A DNA stretch of 64,000 bases from Marinifilum sp. D714 (lineage in GTDB: Bacteria; Bacteroidota; Bacteroidia; Bacteroidales; Marinifilaceae), in NCBI RefSeq assembly GCF_030851345.1, contig NZ_JALPNU010000001.1, positions 124,001 through 188,000 on the forward strand. Reading direction: 5' to 3'. The notes under the pieces were generated by a model, which was not told the DNA's origin, did no database searches, and worked only from the letters and a program-made list of their open reading frames with translations. Both the position numbers and the translations under genes were made by a program. Shown here in pieces: positions 1-7,886 of this stretch; position 1 is the first letter of the stretch; each line of letters begins with the position of its first letter.

Positions 1-1
1 T

Positions 2-328
2 TTTATTCTTGAGGATAACACATTACAACCTTTCACCAAAATAGGCAATAACGTAGTTCTATGGAGCGGTAACCACATTGGTCATCATGGTGAAATAAAA
101 GATCATGTGCTTTTTACATCACATGTTGTAATGTCGGGACACTGCACCATTGAATCGCATTGTTTTTTGGGTGTTAATGCTACCATCAGAGATTATTCGC
201 ATTTGGCAAAAGGAACTTTACTTGCTATGGGTGCAAGTTTAACAAAACAAAAAACGGAAGAATGGGGTGTTTATGTAGGAAATCCTGCTAAAAAACTCGA
301 AGGTAAAATTAGCCACGAACTATATTAG
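2..328 (+). CDS. Hexapeptide-repeat acyltransferase, C-terminal part
   Basis: The reading frame is open to the window edge, so the 5' end lies outside and only the last 108 residues are seen. The visible part is rich in short turns with regularly spaced small and aliphatic residues (for example IGNNVVLWSGNHIGHH and LGVNATIRDY). It ends in VYVGNPAKKLEGK, a typical close of left-handed beta-helix sugar or amino-sugar O/N-acyltransferases of the NeuD/WbbJ type. Such enzymes transfer an acetyl or similar group from a CoA or ACP donor, often in surface-polysaccharide synthesis. The acceptor cannot be told from this fragment. The fold assignment is solid; the substrate is unknown. A terminator follows at 354-385. 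Confidence 0.75.
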   Translation, partial: FILEDNTLQPFTKIGNNVVLWSGNHIGHHGEIKDHVLFTSHVVMSGHCTIESHCFLGVNATIRDYSHLAKGTLLAMGASLTKQKTEEWGVYVGNPAKKLEGKISHELY

Positions 329-353
329 CAGCTAAACAATTCTATATATTTGT

Positions 354-385
354 AAATCCATGAAATGTATTTCATGGATTTTTTG
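354..385 (+). terminator. Rho-independent terminator after acyltransferase
   Basis: A perfect 12-bp inverted repeat (AATCCATGAAAT / ATTTCATGGATT, 355-380) with a two-base spacer is followed directly by a T run. It closes the acyltransferase transcript and separates it from the metal operon. Confidence 0.75.
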
Positions 386-416
386 TTAAAGAAATCATAA
401 TCATATGATTTAGGTA

Positions 417-447
417 TTGGAATTCTATCTTTGAAAATTTATATTTG
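417..447 (+). promoter_or_regulatory. Bacteroidota-type promoter of the metal-efflux operon
   Basis: TATATTTG at 440-447 matches the TAnnTTTG -7 element. TTG at 417-419 sits 20 bases upstream, the usual place of the -33 element. The first ATG of the His-rich gene is at 466, giving a short leader. A second -7-like TATCTTTG lies at 426-433. Confidence 0.55.
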
Positions 448-465
448 TCGCAAACATTTTCGTAA

Positions 466-888
466 ATGAGGAATTTGAAAAATTATATGATGTGCTTAGC
501 AATGATAATACCAATGTTGGTATTGTTGGCTCATGATATCATTCCTCATAATCATCACCTACACCAGATTGATGATCACAATCATGTTTCGGTAATTCAG
601 GTTCATCAGCATCTATATGAACATTCACATGCCAATACACACCAACACAATGGTATTCATTGGAACCATTCTCATGAAGCAAATGCGGAAACATGTTGTA
701 TTCTAACTCACAATAGAGTTCAGAAGGATAATGCCTACAAAGTTTTTTTACAATCGGATAACATTCAGTTAGATTGTGAAGAAACTCAAAAGCTTCAAAG
801 CTTTAATTTACGCAATCAAAAATTAACTCCCGAGCCGATCAGGTTCATTCCTCACAGGAGAGGTCCGCCCAATTCATTCTTAGCCTAA
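466..888 (+). CDS. Small membrane-anchored histidine-rich protein
   Basis: 140 residues. The N-terminus (MRNLKNYMMCLAMIIPMLVL) is one hydrophobic segment, likely a signal anchor. Residues 23-70 are packed with His in HxH and HNHH patterns (18 His in total), followed by a CC pair in AETCCILTH and a basic Pro-rich tail. No enzyme domain is visible. It is the first gene after the promoter at 417-447 and lies upstream of a second His-rich protein and a complete RND metal pump. A role in periplasmic binding or buffering of a transition metal is inferred from composition and position. I do not recognise a named family with certainty. Confidence 0.75.
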   Translation: MRNLKNYMMCLAMIIPMLVLLAHDIIPHNHHLHQIDDHNHVSVIQVHQHLYEHSHANTHQHNGIHWNHSHEANAETCCILTHNRVQKDNAYKVFLQSDNIQLDCEETQKLQSFNLRNQKLTPEPIRFIPHRRGPPNSFLA

Positions 889-1074
889 GGCTGAAATTCA
901 ACAACTTATTAAAGTTGTCATGATATTATTGTATCATATATTATAGTACAATAAAATCATGTACAAATACGCAAAACATTCAAATTATTTATAACAAAAG
1001 TTGTAGAGCTTTCACCAGGTATTCTTAAGTGAATTATCAACTGGTATCTGCAACCTAACTCAAATTTCAATCCT

Positions 1075-1338
1075 ATGAAAAAATTATTATTTGTCCTATC
1101 CATTTGTGGACTAGTACTTACCTCCTGTGGTAATGCAGGTAAAAAATCAGAGAAAAAAGAAGAAATCCATTCTCATGAAGGACATGATCACGATCATGAC
1201 CACGGTGATGGAGCTCATTCACATTCTCATGATAATGATGCTCACCATCAAGAAGAATTTGATGTAGACAGTACCAAGCACGAAGAAGGTCACGATCATG
1301 GACATGACCACGATCACGACCACGGACACAAACATTAA
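1075..1338 (+). CDS. Histidine-rich lipoprotein, putative metal binder
   Basis: 87 residues with a lipoprotein signal peptide (LVLTSC lipobox, Cys18). A short Lys/Glu linker follows, then a low-complexity tail of GHDHDHDHGD and SHSHDND type; 20 of 87 residues are His. The codons in the tail (CAT/CAC, GAT/GAC) are mixed, so the repeat is kept at protein level. The mature protein would be a lipid-anchored periplasmic metal chelator. It lies 289 bases before the pump adaptor, whose own N-terminus has the same kind of His tail. An open frame on the opposite strand over the same bases is a by-product of the repeats. Confidence 0.8.
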   Translation: MKKLLFVLSICGLVLTSCGNAGKKSEKKEEIHSHEGHDHDHDHGDGAHSHSHDNDAHHQEEFDVDSTKHEEGHDHGHDHDHDHGHKH

Positions 1339-1627
1339 ACATGGTGCTGAATGATTTATAATGGGTAATTCTAAAGAAGTGCCTAAAGTACTTAGAATAC
1401 TTGTAGTACTTAAAGTGTGTACGAAAATGTTTTTTAAATCAGTTTATTCAATACAAGCTTAAATGAGTGATTGTAATGTTTACACTATACATTTTAATTT
1501 TAAGTACTATTTAGTAACTCACCCACTAAAAATCATGTAGACCTTAAACATTAAAGCTGAGTTGGAGAAAGTTAACTCCGACTCAGCTAATGAAATTTTG
1601 AGTTATAAATACAAGAAAGAGAAAAAA

Positions 1628-3166
1628 ATGAAACGATATATCTGGATAAGCTTAGCCTTATCATTTTTAATAGCATGTAAACCAAATAACAATTCGCATG
1701 GACACGATCATGGCGGACACGCACATGGCCCTGATACTCACGCAGCACATGATGAAGAGGATCATTCAACAATGAGTTTGACCTTGTACAACGAGAATAC
1801 GGAGTTATTCGTGGAGTTTCCTAAACTCATGCTGGATCATGTTTCGAAGTTTACTACACATTTAACCAATCTTAAAACCTATAAACCTTACACCGAAGGA
1901 AGCGTTAAAGTCATTTTAATGGTAGCAGGAAAAGGGTACTCGAACACGGTAAATTCGCCTGCAAGAGATGGTATTTTCACACCTGCACTAATGCCTAAAA
2001 AGGCTGGCTCAGCTACATTGGTATTTGAGGTAAATTCGAAGTATGGCAAAGAAAAGTTCGTAGCTAAAAACATCCCTGTTTATAAAGATCATGAAGATGC
2101 TGATAATGCAGATGATCATGAAACATCAAGTGATAATGAAATTGGCTTTTTAAAAGAACAAGCCTGGAAAATTGATTTTGCTACTTCTGAAGTTAAAAAT
2201 TCAAACTTCCAAAACATTATCAAAACAACTGGTACATTACAACCTGCGGTTAATATGGAAAAGCAAGTGGTTGCCAAAACCAGTGGTGTAGTTCATTTTA
2301 GTTCTACCGATATTGTTGCAGGTAAAACAGTTGACAAGAATACTTCATTATTTATCATTACCGGGAAAGGATTGGCTGGTAACAACCTGTCTACTCTATA
2401 TATCGAAGCAAAACTGGAACTTGAAAAAGCCAAAGCTGAGTTCGATAGAGCAAGCTCTTTGCGAGAAGATAAAATTGTAACGGAAAAAACATTTTTAGAA
2501 GCTAAAGCGGCTTACGAAAATGCCCAAGTTAAATTCAACAGCATCAACAAAAACTATAATGCCAGCGGACTTTCCATTCTTTCTCCGGTAAACGGATTTG
2601 TTTGCGACGTATTTGTGAACGAAGGTCAATATGTTGAAAAAGGTACTGTACTTGCCAAAGTAGATCAGGGTTCAAAATTGATGCTGAAAGCGGATGTTTA
2701 CCAAAAGCATTTAAAAGAACTTCCTAATATTAAATCGGCAAACTTTAAACTTCCTTATCGCAATAAGGTATTTAGCACCGAAGAGCTAAATGGCAGAATG
2801 ATAGCCTATGGAAAAGATATTCATGAGGATGATTATACTACGCCATTGTATTTTGAATTGGACTTAACGCCAGAACTATACTCAGGCTCATTTGTTGAGG
2901 TTTATCTAAAATCTGAACATACCAAAAATGTATTGCACATCGAAAAATCGGCAATTCTTGAAGATCAAGGTTTGAAATATGTATTTGTACAAACCGGAGG
3001 TGAAAGCTTTGAGAAAAGATTTATTACAATAGGTGCCGACAATGGTCGTGAGGTAGAAATCATAAAAGGTCTTCGTGCTGGCGAAAGAGTGGTTAGCGAA
3101 GGAGCATACTTTGTAAAACTTGCTTCCCTTGCAGGATCATTACCAGCTCATTCTCACGAACACTAG
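1628..3166 (+). CDS. RND efflux periplasmic adaptor (CusB/CzcB-like) with His-rich N-terminus
   Basis: 512 residues from the ATG at 1628, chosen because it begins a clean lipoprotein signal (MKRYIWISLALSFLIAC); the frame extends to an ATG at 1562 but those residues lack signal character. After the lipidated Cys comes a His/Asp stretch (HGHDHGGHAH), then a beta domain, the lipoyl half-motifs around an alpha-helical hairpin (LELEKAKAEFDRASSLRED to AAYENAQVKF), and the barrel and membrane-proximal domains at the C-terminus (FVEVYLKSEH, GLRAGERVVSEGAYFVK). It bridges the inner-membrane pump and the outer-membrane channel encoded next. The His tail may hand metal to the pump; that is inference. 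Confidence 0.93.
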   Translation: MKRYIWISLALSFLIACKPNNNSHGHDHGGHAHGPDTHAAHDEEDHSTMSLTLYNENTELFVEFPKLMLDHVSKFTTHLTNLKTYKPYTEGSVKVILMVAGKGYSNTVNSPARDGIFTPALMPKKAGSATLVFEVNSKYGKEKFVAKNIPVYKDHEDADNADDHETSSDNEIGFLKEQAWKIDFATSEVKNSNFQNIIKTTGTLQPAVNMEKQVVAKTSGVVHFSSTDIVAGKTVDKNTSLFIITGKGLAGNNLSTLYIEAKLELEKAKAEFDRASSLREDKIVTEKTFLEAKAAYENAQVKFNSINKNYNASGLSILSPVNGFVCDVFVNEGQYVEKGTVLAKVDQGSKLMLKADVYQKHLKELPNIKSANFKLPYRNKVFSTEELNGRMIAYGKDIHEDDYTTPLYFELDLTPELYSGSFVEVYLKSEHTKNVLHIEKSAILEDQGLKYVFVQTGGESFEKRFITIGADNGREVEIIKGLRAGERVVSEGAYFVKLASLAGSLPAHSHEH

Positions 3167-3211
3167 GAGCCTGGATCAATTAACCGAATTAAGAATTTAA
3201 AAAGATACATT

Positions 3212-6200
3212 GTGCTAAATAAAATCATACAATATGCGCTACACAACCGCATTCTTGTAATGTTTGTTTCTGCCTTACTCATTATTGGTGGCAGCTACAC
3301 TACATTAAATATGGATGTGGATGTGTTTCCGGATTTAACAGCTCCAACAGTAGTTGTTATGACCGAGGCTCACGGTATGGCACCGGAAGAAGTAGAAAAA
3401 CTTGTTACTTTTCCAATAGAAACAGCCGTAAATGGAGCCACTGATGTTAGAAGATTACGTTCATCCTCATCGGCAGGATTCTCGATTGTTTGGATTGAAT
3501 TTGAATGGGGAACTGACATTTACAAGGCCAGACAAATTGTTAGTGAGAAACTAATGCCTTTGTCTGAAATGTTACCCGAAGGTGCTGGTAACCCTACTCT
3601 TGCACCACAATCCTCAATTATGGGTGAAGTATTAATGATTGGACTTCAATCGGACAATGTTGACCCTATGGAGTTAAGAACCATTGCCGACTGGACTATC
3701 AGGCCACATTTACTTGCCATTAATGGTGTTGCCCAGGTTGTTGTTATTGGTGGAGAATACAAACAATATCAGATTCTTGCCAACCCACAAAAAATGAGAT
3801 ACTATAATGTAAGTATCGATGAGTTGATGAAAGCGGCTGAAGCTACGAATCAAAACTCAGCTGGTGGATTCATTAACGAATATGGAAATCAATACAACAT
3901 TAGAGGAATTGCGAGAACTTCTGATTTTGAAGAGCTAGGCAATTCGGTTGTAAAAATGTATAAGAATGTACCCATCCGAATTAGCGACATTGCTGAAGTT
4001 AAAGCTGCAGCAGCTCCTAAAATTGGATTGGGAACCATTAATGCCAAACAATCGGTTTTGCTGACCGTTAAAAAACAACCTGGCGTTAACACTCTAAAAT
4101 TGACAGAAAAGCTTGATGCTTCGATTGAAGAACTCGCAAAATCATTACCTGAGGGTGTGAATGTAAATACGCACATTTTCCGACAAGCGGATTTTATTAA
4201 TTCATCCATTGGCAATGTGCAAAAAGCCTTATTGGAAGGATCTGTTTTTGTAATTGTAATTCTGTTCCTGTTTTTAATGAATTACAGAACTACAATGATT
4301 TCACTGTTGGCGATTCCAATTTCTTTATTGGTAACTGTAATTACCCTTAAGTTTTTAGACATTACCATTAATACCATGACGCTTGGAGGAATGGCAATTG
4401 CCATTGGTGATTTGGTAGATGATGCCATTATTGATGTGGAAAATGTTTACAAGCGATTGCGACAAAATCATCTTCTGCCAAAAGAAGAACGTAAAAATCC
4501 TTTAATAGTAGTTTACGATGCTTCTTGCGAAATTCGATCATCCATTATTAATGCAACCTTTATCATCATTGCTGCATTTTTACCTCTTTTCTTCCTTAGC
4601 GGAATGGAAGGACGAATGCTACAACCCCTTGGCATCGCATTTATCGTTGCCTTATTTGCATCATTAATTGTAGCCATTACTCTGACTCCCGTTTTGTGTA
4701 GTTTCATGCTTACAAGCGATAAAATGCTTGATAAAAAGAGTAACGAGAGTTGGTTGGTGTCTCGTTTAAATAAAGGGTATAAGAGTTCGCTTCAAAAAGC
4801 TTTAAATCACAAAAAATTAATATTAGGTGGTGCTGGTGTTTTGTTTATTGCATCCATTATTACTTTAACAAGCCTTGGACGCAACTTCTTGCCTGATTTT
4901 AACGAAGGTTCTTTAACCATTACTGCCATTACCAAACCAGGAATTGCTCTTGAGGAATCAAATAAAGTTAAGGTCTTGGCTGAAGAAGCACTTCTTACTA
5001 TTCCCGAAGTTCGATTGACAGCCAGAAGAACAGGTCGTTCAGAATTGGATGAACACTCTTTTGGTGTAAACACTTCGGAAATAGAAGTTCCATTTACTTT
5101 GACCGATCGAAGTAAATCAGAATTTCTACAGGAGGTACGTGAGAAGTTGAATCAAATTCAAGGAGTAAACTTTGCTATTGGTCAGCCTTTAAGTCACAGA
5201 ATTGACCATATTCTGTCTGGTACAAAAGCCAATATTGCAATCAAAATGTTTGGTGACGATTTGAATCTCATGTTTCAGACTGCGAATCAAATTAAAACAT
5301 CTATTTCAACTATTGAAGGTGTAGTGGATGTAAACGTTGAACAGCAGGTAGAAATCCCCCAAGTAAGAATTAAACCAAGAAGAGATATGCTGGCAAAATA
5401 CGGCATCTCCATCACCCAGTTTTCGGAATTTATTCATGTAGCATTTGGTGGCGCCAAGGTTTCTGATGTATTTGAAGGGATCAGAGCTTTTGACCTGATC
5501 GTGAAATATAACGAAGAGAATCGAGGAAGTATTGAAGCCATAAGAAATGCACTAATTGACACATGGGATGGGAAAAAAATTCCATTTAGCTATGTGGCGG
5601 ATATCCAACCTTTATCAGGACCAAATACCATAAACAGGGAAAATGTACAACGCAAACTGGTTGTTTCGGCCAATGTTGCCGATAGAGATTTAAGTGGCAT
5701 TGTAGCTGACATACAAAACAGTGTTGATGAGAATATCAAATTACCAGAAGGATATCGTATTGAGTACGGAGGACAGTTCGAAAGTGAGGCAAAAGCATCA
5801 AAAGTTTTAATGATCACCTCGATTTTCAGTTTACTAATCATCTTTCTGTTGTTATTTCAGGAATTTAGAAGTTCTCAATTGGCTGGAATCATCATGCTTA
5901 ACCTTCCTTTGGCATTAATTGGTGGAGTATTTACCATTTTCTTCACTTCAGGCATGCTAAGTATTCCCGCAATTATTGGTTTCATTACCTTATTTGGAAT
6001 TGCTACCAGAAATGGAATTTTGCTAATATCCAACTATCAGAGCCTAAAAGAAAAAGGATTACAGTTAAAAGAGATCATTTTAAATGGATCGGTGAATCGA
6101 CTAAGTCCTATTTTGATGACGGCATTAACGGCAGCACTGGCATTAATTCCAATGGCTTTGGCAAGCGATCAGCCTGGTAATGAAATTCAGAGCCCAATGG

Positions 6201-6304
6201 CAGTTGTAATATTGGGTGGTTTACTTACTTCTACCCTGCTTAATATCTATGTTATTCCGATCGTTTATTTGGTGTTAAACAAGAAAAAACAAGAAGATGA
6301 ATAA
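3212..6304 (+). CDS. Heavy-metal efflux RND pump (CusA/CzcA family)
   Basis: 1030 residues, full length for the HME-RND family, starting at a GTG (MLNKIIQYALHNRILVMFVS). The start of TM1, the DVDVFPDLTAP porter segment, a second half beginning near LGRNFLPDFNEGSL and 12 predicted membrane segments are all present. The TM4 signature around residues 393-412 reads AIGDLVDDAIIDVEN. This has the AIG start seen in monovalent Cu/Ag-type pumps rather than the DFG of Zn/Co/Cd pumps, but with DDA in place of DAA. The protein uses the proton gradient to move metal ions from periplasm or cytosol out of the cell together with the flanking adaptor and channel. The metal is not settled: the His-rich neighbours fit Zn, Co or Ni equally well. 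Confidence 0.95.
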   Translation: MLNKIIQYALHNRILVMFVSALLIIGGSYTTLNMDVDVFPDLTAPTVVVMTEAHGMAPEEVEKLVTFPIETAVNGATDVRRLRSSSSAGFSIVWIEFEWGTDIYKARQIVSEKLMPLSEMLPEGAGNPTLAPQSSIMGEVLMIGLQSDNVDPMELRTIADWTIRPHLLAINGVAQVVVIGGEYKQYQILANPQKMRYYNVSIDELMKAAEATNQNSAGGFINEYGNQYNIRGIARTSDFEELGNSVVKMYKNVPIRISDIAEVKAAAAPKIGLGTINAKQSVLLTVKKQPGVNTLKLTEKLDASIEELAKSLPEGVNVNTHIFRQADFINSSIGNVQKALLEGSVFVIVILFLFLMNYRTTMISLLAIPISLLVTVITLKFLDITINTMTLGGMAIAIGDLVDDAIIDVENVYKRLRQNHLLPKEERKNPLIVVYDASCEIRSSIINATFIIIAAFLPLFFLSGMEGRMLQPLGIAFIVALFASLIVAITLTPVLCSFMLTSDKMLDKKSNESWLVSRLNKGYKSSLQKALNHKKLILGGAGVLFIASIITLTSLGRNFLPDFNEGSLTITAITKPGIALEESNKVKVLAEEALLTIPEVRLTARRTGRSELDEHSFGVNTSEIEVPFTLTDRSKSEFLQEVREKLNQIQGVNFAIGQPLSHRIDHILSGTKANIAIKMFGDDLNLMFQTANQIKTSISTIEGVVDVNVEQQVEIPQVRIKPRRDMLAKYGISITQFSEFIHVAFGGAKVSDVFEGIRAFDLIVKYNEENRGSIEAIRNALIDTWDGKKIPFSYVADIQPLSGPNTINRENVQRKLVVSANVADRDLSGIVADIQNSVDENIKLPEGYRIEYGGQFESEAKASKVLMITSIFSLLIIFLLLFQEFRSSQLAGIIMLNLPLALIGGVFTIFFTSGMLSIPAIIGFITLFGIATRNGILLISNYQSLKEKGLQLKEIILNGSVNRLSPILMTALTAALALIPMALASDQPGNEIQSPMAVVILGGLLTSTLLNIYVIPIVYLVLNKKKQEDE

Positions 6305-7472
6305 AATTGTATTCGTAATCATGATATCAATTCTGAGCCTTTCTGCAAAGGCTCAGAATACTGTTCAGGATGTGCTTTCTGCAATCGAGAAGAACAATCC
6401 TGTACTAAAAGCAAACGAACAGTTTTTTGAAGCACAGAATCTAGGATTCAAAGCGCAAACCAATTTGGACAATCCTGAACTGGAATGGGAAAAAAGCTTT
6501 TCGTCAGATGAAGGAAAACCATATGAAATATTGGTAAGTCAAAGTTTTGATTTTCCGACAAGTTACCTGTATAAGAATCAACTTAAAAAGGCGCAAATTG
6601 CCAATACGGAAAACTACAAAGCAAAATCGAGACAAGACATCCTGTTGGAAGCAAAACTGCTTTGTATTAAGCTGATTTACTACAACAAACAAAAAGCAGA
6701 ACTTCAATCCAGATTGACCAATGCGGAAAGATTAAATGATTTGTTCCAAAAAAGACTGGAGGAAGGAGATGCAACCATTCTTGAAGCCAATAAGATTAAA
6801 ATGCTTCGTTTGAATACGGCAAATCAATTAAAAATGATTGAGAGTAAAGTTTCTAACCTTACTGATGATCTTATTAAACTAAACGGAGGTAAGCAAATTG
6901 ATCTCAACTTGCTTGAATATCCTTTAATGAGTATCGATCAGGGTATGAAGGAATTATTAACTCAATCATTGAATGCTGATCCACAATTAAAGCTATTGAG
7001 TACTAAAGAGGAAATTTCTGCCAAAGAAACTTCTCTTGTAAAAACAAACTCGCTACCCAAGTTTAGCATTGGATATCGCTATTTAAATTCTGATATCATG
7101 AAACAAGCCAATGGAATTAAACTTGGACTTAGCATTCCTTTATGGGAAAATAAGAACAAAGTTAAAAGAGCAAGGTTGCTGGAACAATTTAATAGAGAAG
7201 AATATTTAATTGGCAAAATGGAACTTGAGAATAAATTTCTGAAACTTTTTCGAAACTTTTTGAACCTTGAGAAAAGTATGAAAGAGTATAAAGGGGTTTT
7301 TACAGAGAAGCATTACGACACACTTCTTCAAAAGGCCTTAACCCTTGGCGAAATATCAAGTATTGAATACCTTACAGAGAATATTTATTATTACGAAAGT
7401 GTTGATACTTATCTTGAAATTGAGCATGAATATTACAAAACCATGTCAGAATTATTGAAATTTCGCCTTTGA
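6297..7472 (+). CDS. TolC-family outer-membrane efflux channel
   Basis: 391 residues with a signal peptide (MNKIVFVIMISILSLSAKAQ). Two outer-membrane efflux repeats follow, visible as long amphipathic helices (LEAKLLCIKLIYYNKQKAEL; LGEISSIEYLTENIYYY) and the AxLDNPELEWE-like N-terminal strand. The start ATG overlaps the stop of the pump gene by 8 bases (ATGAATAA), so the two are translationally coupled. It completes the tripartite metal pump. It is somewhat shorter than E. coli TolC (about 470 mature residues) but normal for CzcC/CusC-like partners in Bacteroidota. Confidence 0.92.
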   Translation: MNKIVFVIMISILSLSAKAQNTVQDVLSAIEKNNPVLKANEQFFEAQNLGFKAQTNLDNPELEWEKSFSSDEGKPYEILVSQSFDFPTSYLYKNQLKKAQIANTENYKAKSRQDILLEAKLLCIKLIYYNKQKAELQSRLTNAERLNDLFQKRLEEGDATILEANKIKMLRLNTANQLKMIESKVSNLTDDLIKLNGGKQIDLNLLEYPLMSIDQGMKELLTQSLNADPQLKLLSTKEEISAKETSLVKTNSLPKFSIGYRYLNSDIMKQANGIKLGLSIPLWENKNKVKRARLLEQFNREEYLIGKMELENKFLKLFRNFLNLEKSMKEYKGVFTEKHYDTLLQKALTLGEISSIEYLTENIYYYESVDTYLEIEHEYYKTMSELLKFRL

Positions 7473-7581
7473 AATTATTTAGAATGAGTTAAAATACCAC
7501 TTTTTTTAGAACCTTTTAAAAACATACGGCGTAGAAGATTCAAAACGATTTCCGTTTTTAAGGTTTAAAGTGAATAGATAG

Positions 7582-7613
7582 AAGAGGATGGAGTGGTTAC
7601 CATCCTCTTTTGT
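7582..7613 (+). terminator. Terminator after the efflux operon (copy 1 of a duplicated element)
   Basis: The stem AAGAGGATGG / CCATCCTCTT (7582-7591 and 7600-7609) with loop AGTGGTTA is followed by TTTTG. The same element recurs at 7771-7820 with a changed but still paired stem. Apart from the two copies the 414-base gap 7473-7886 holds only AT-rich sequence. Confidence 0.75.
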
Positions 7614-7790
7614 ATTTTATATACTCTCCTATTTTTTCCTTTTCTAAAGCTATTATTCAAATGATATTTAATCTGTTCGACAACACCCTGTTTAATTATT
7701 TTTAATCTATTAAATTGTTCCATTTTAATTTTATTCATATATTGCTTATGAATTTTCCATGGAAAGTTCAGGTTTTAAAGTGAATATGAA

Positions 7791-7820
7791 AAAGGACGGA
7801 GTGGTTGCCGTCCTTTTTTA
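7791..7820. terminator. Terminator copy 2, between convergent genes
   Basis: The stem AAAGGACGG / CCGTCCTTT (7791-7799, 7808-7816) with loop AGTGGTTG has T runs usable on both strands. It can end both the efflux operon and, from the other side, the AsmA-like gene. The 20 bases before it (GGTTTTAAAGTGAATAT) match those before copy 1. Confidence 0.7.
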
Positions 7821-7886
7821 TTGCACTAAAGTCAAAAAAAGCGAATAACCCAATAGTCATCCGCTTTCAATATTATTTTCTAGTAA

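Noticed and set aside
1118-1342. Open frame on the minus strand across the His-rich lipoprotein
   Set aside because: It is the mirror of the CAT/GAT repeat codons, has no signal or domain, and the plus-strand frame has a perfect lipobox.
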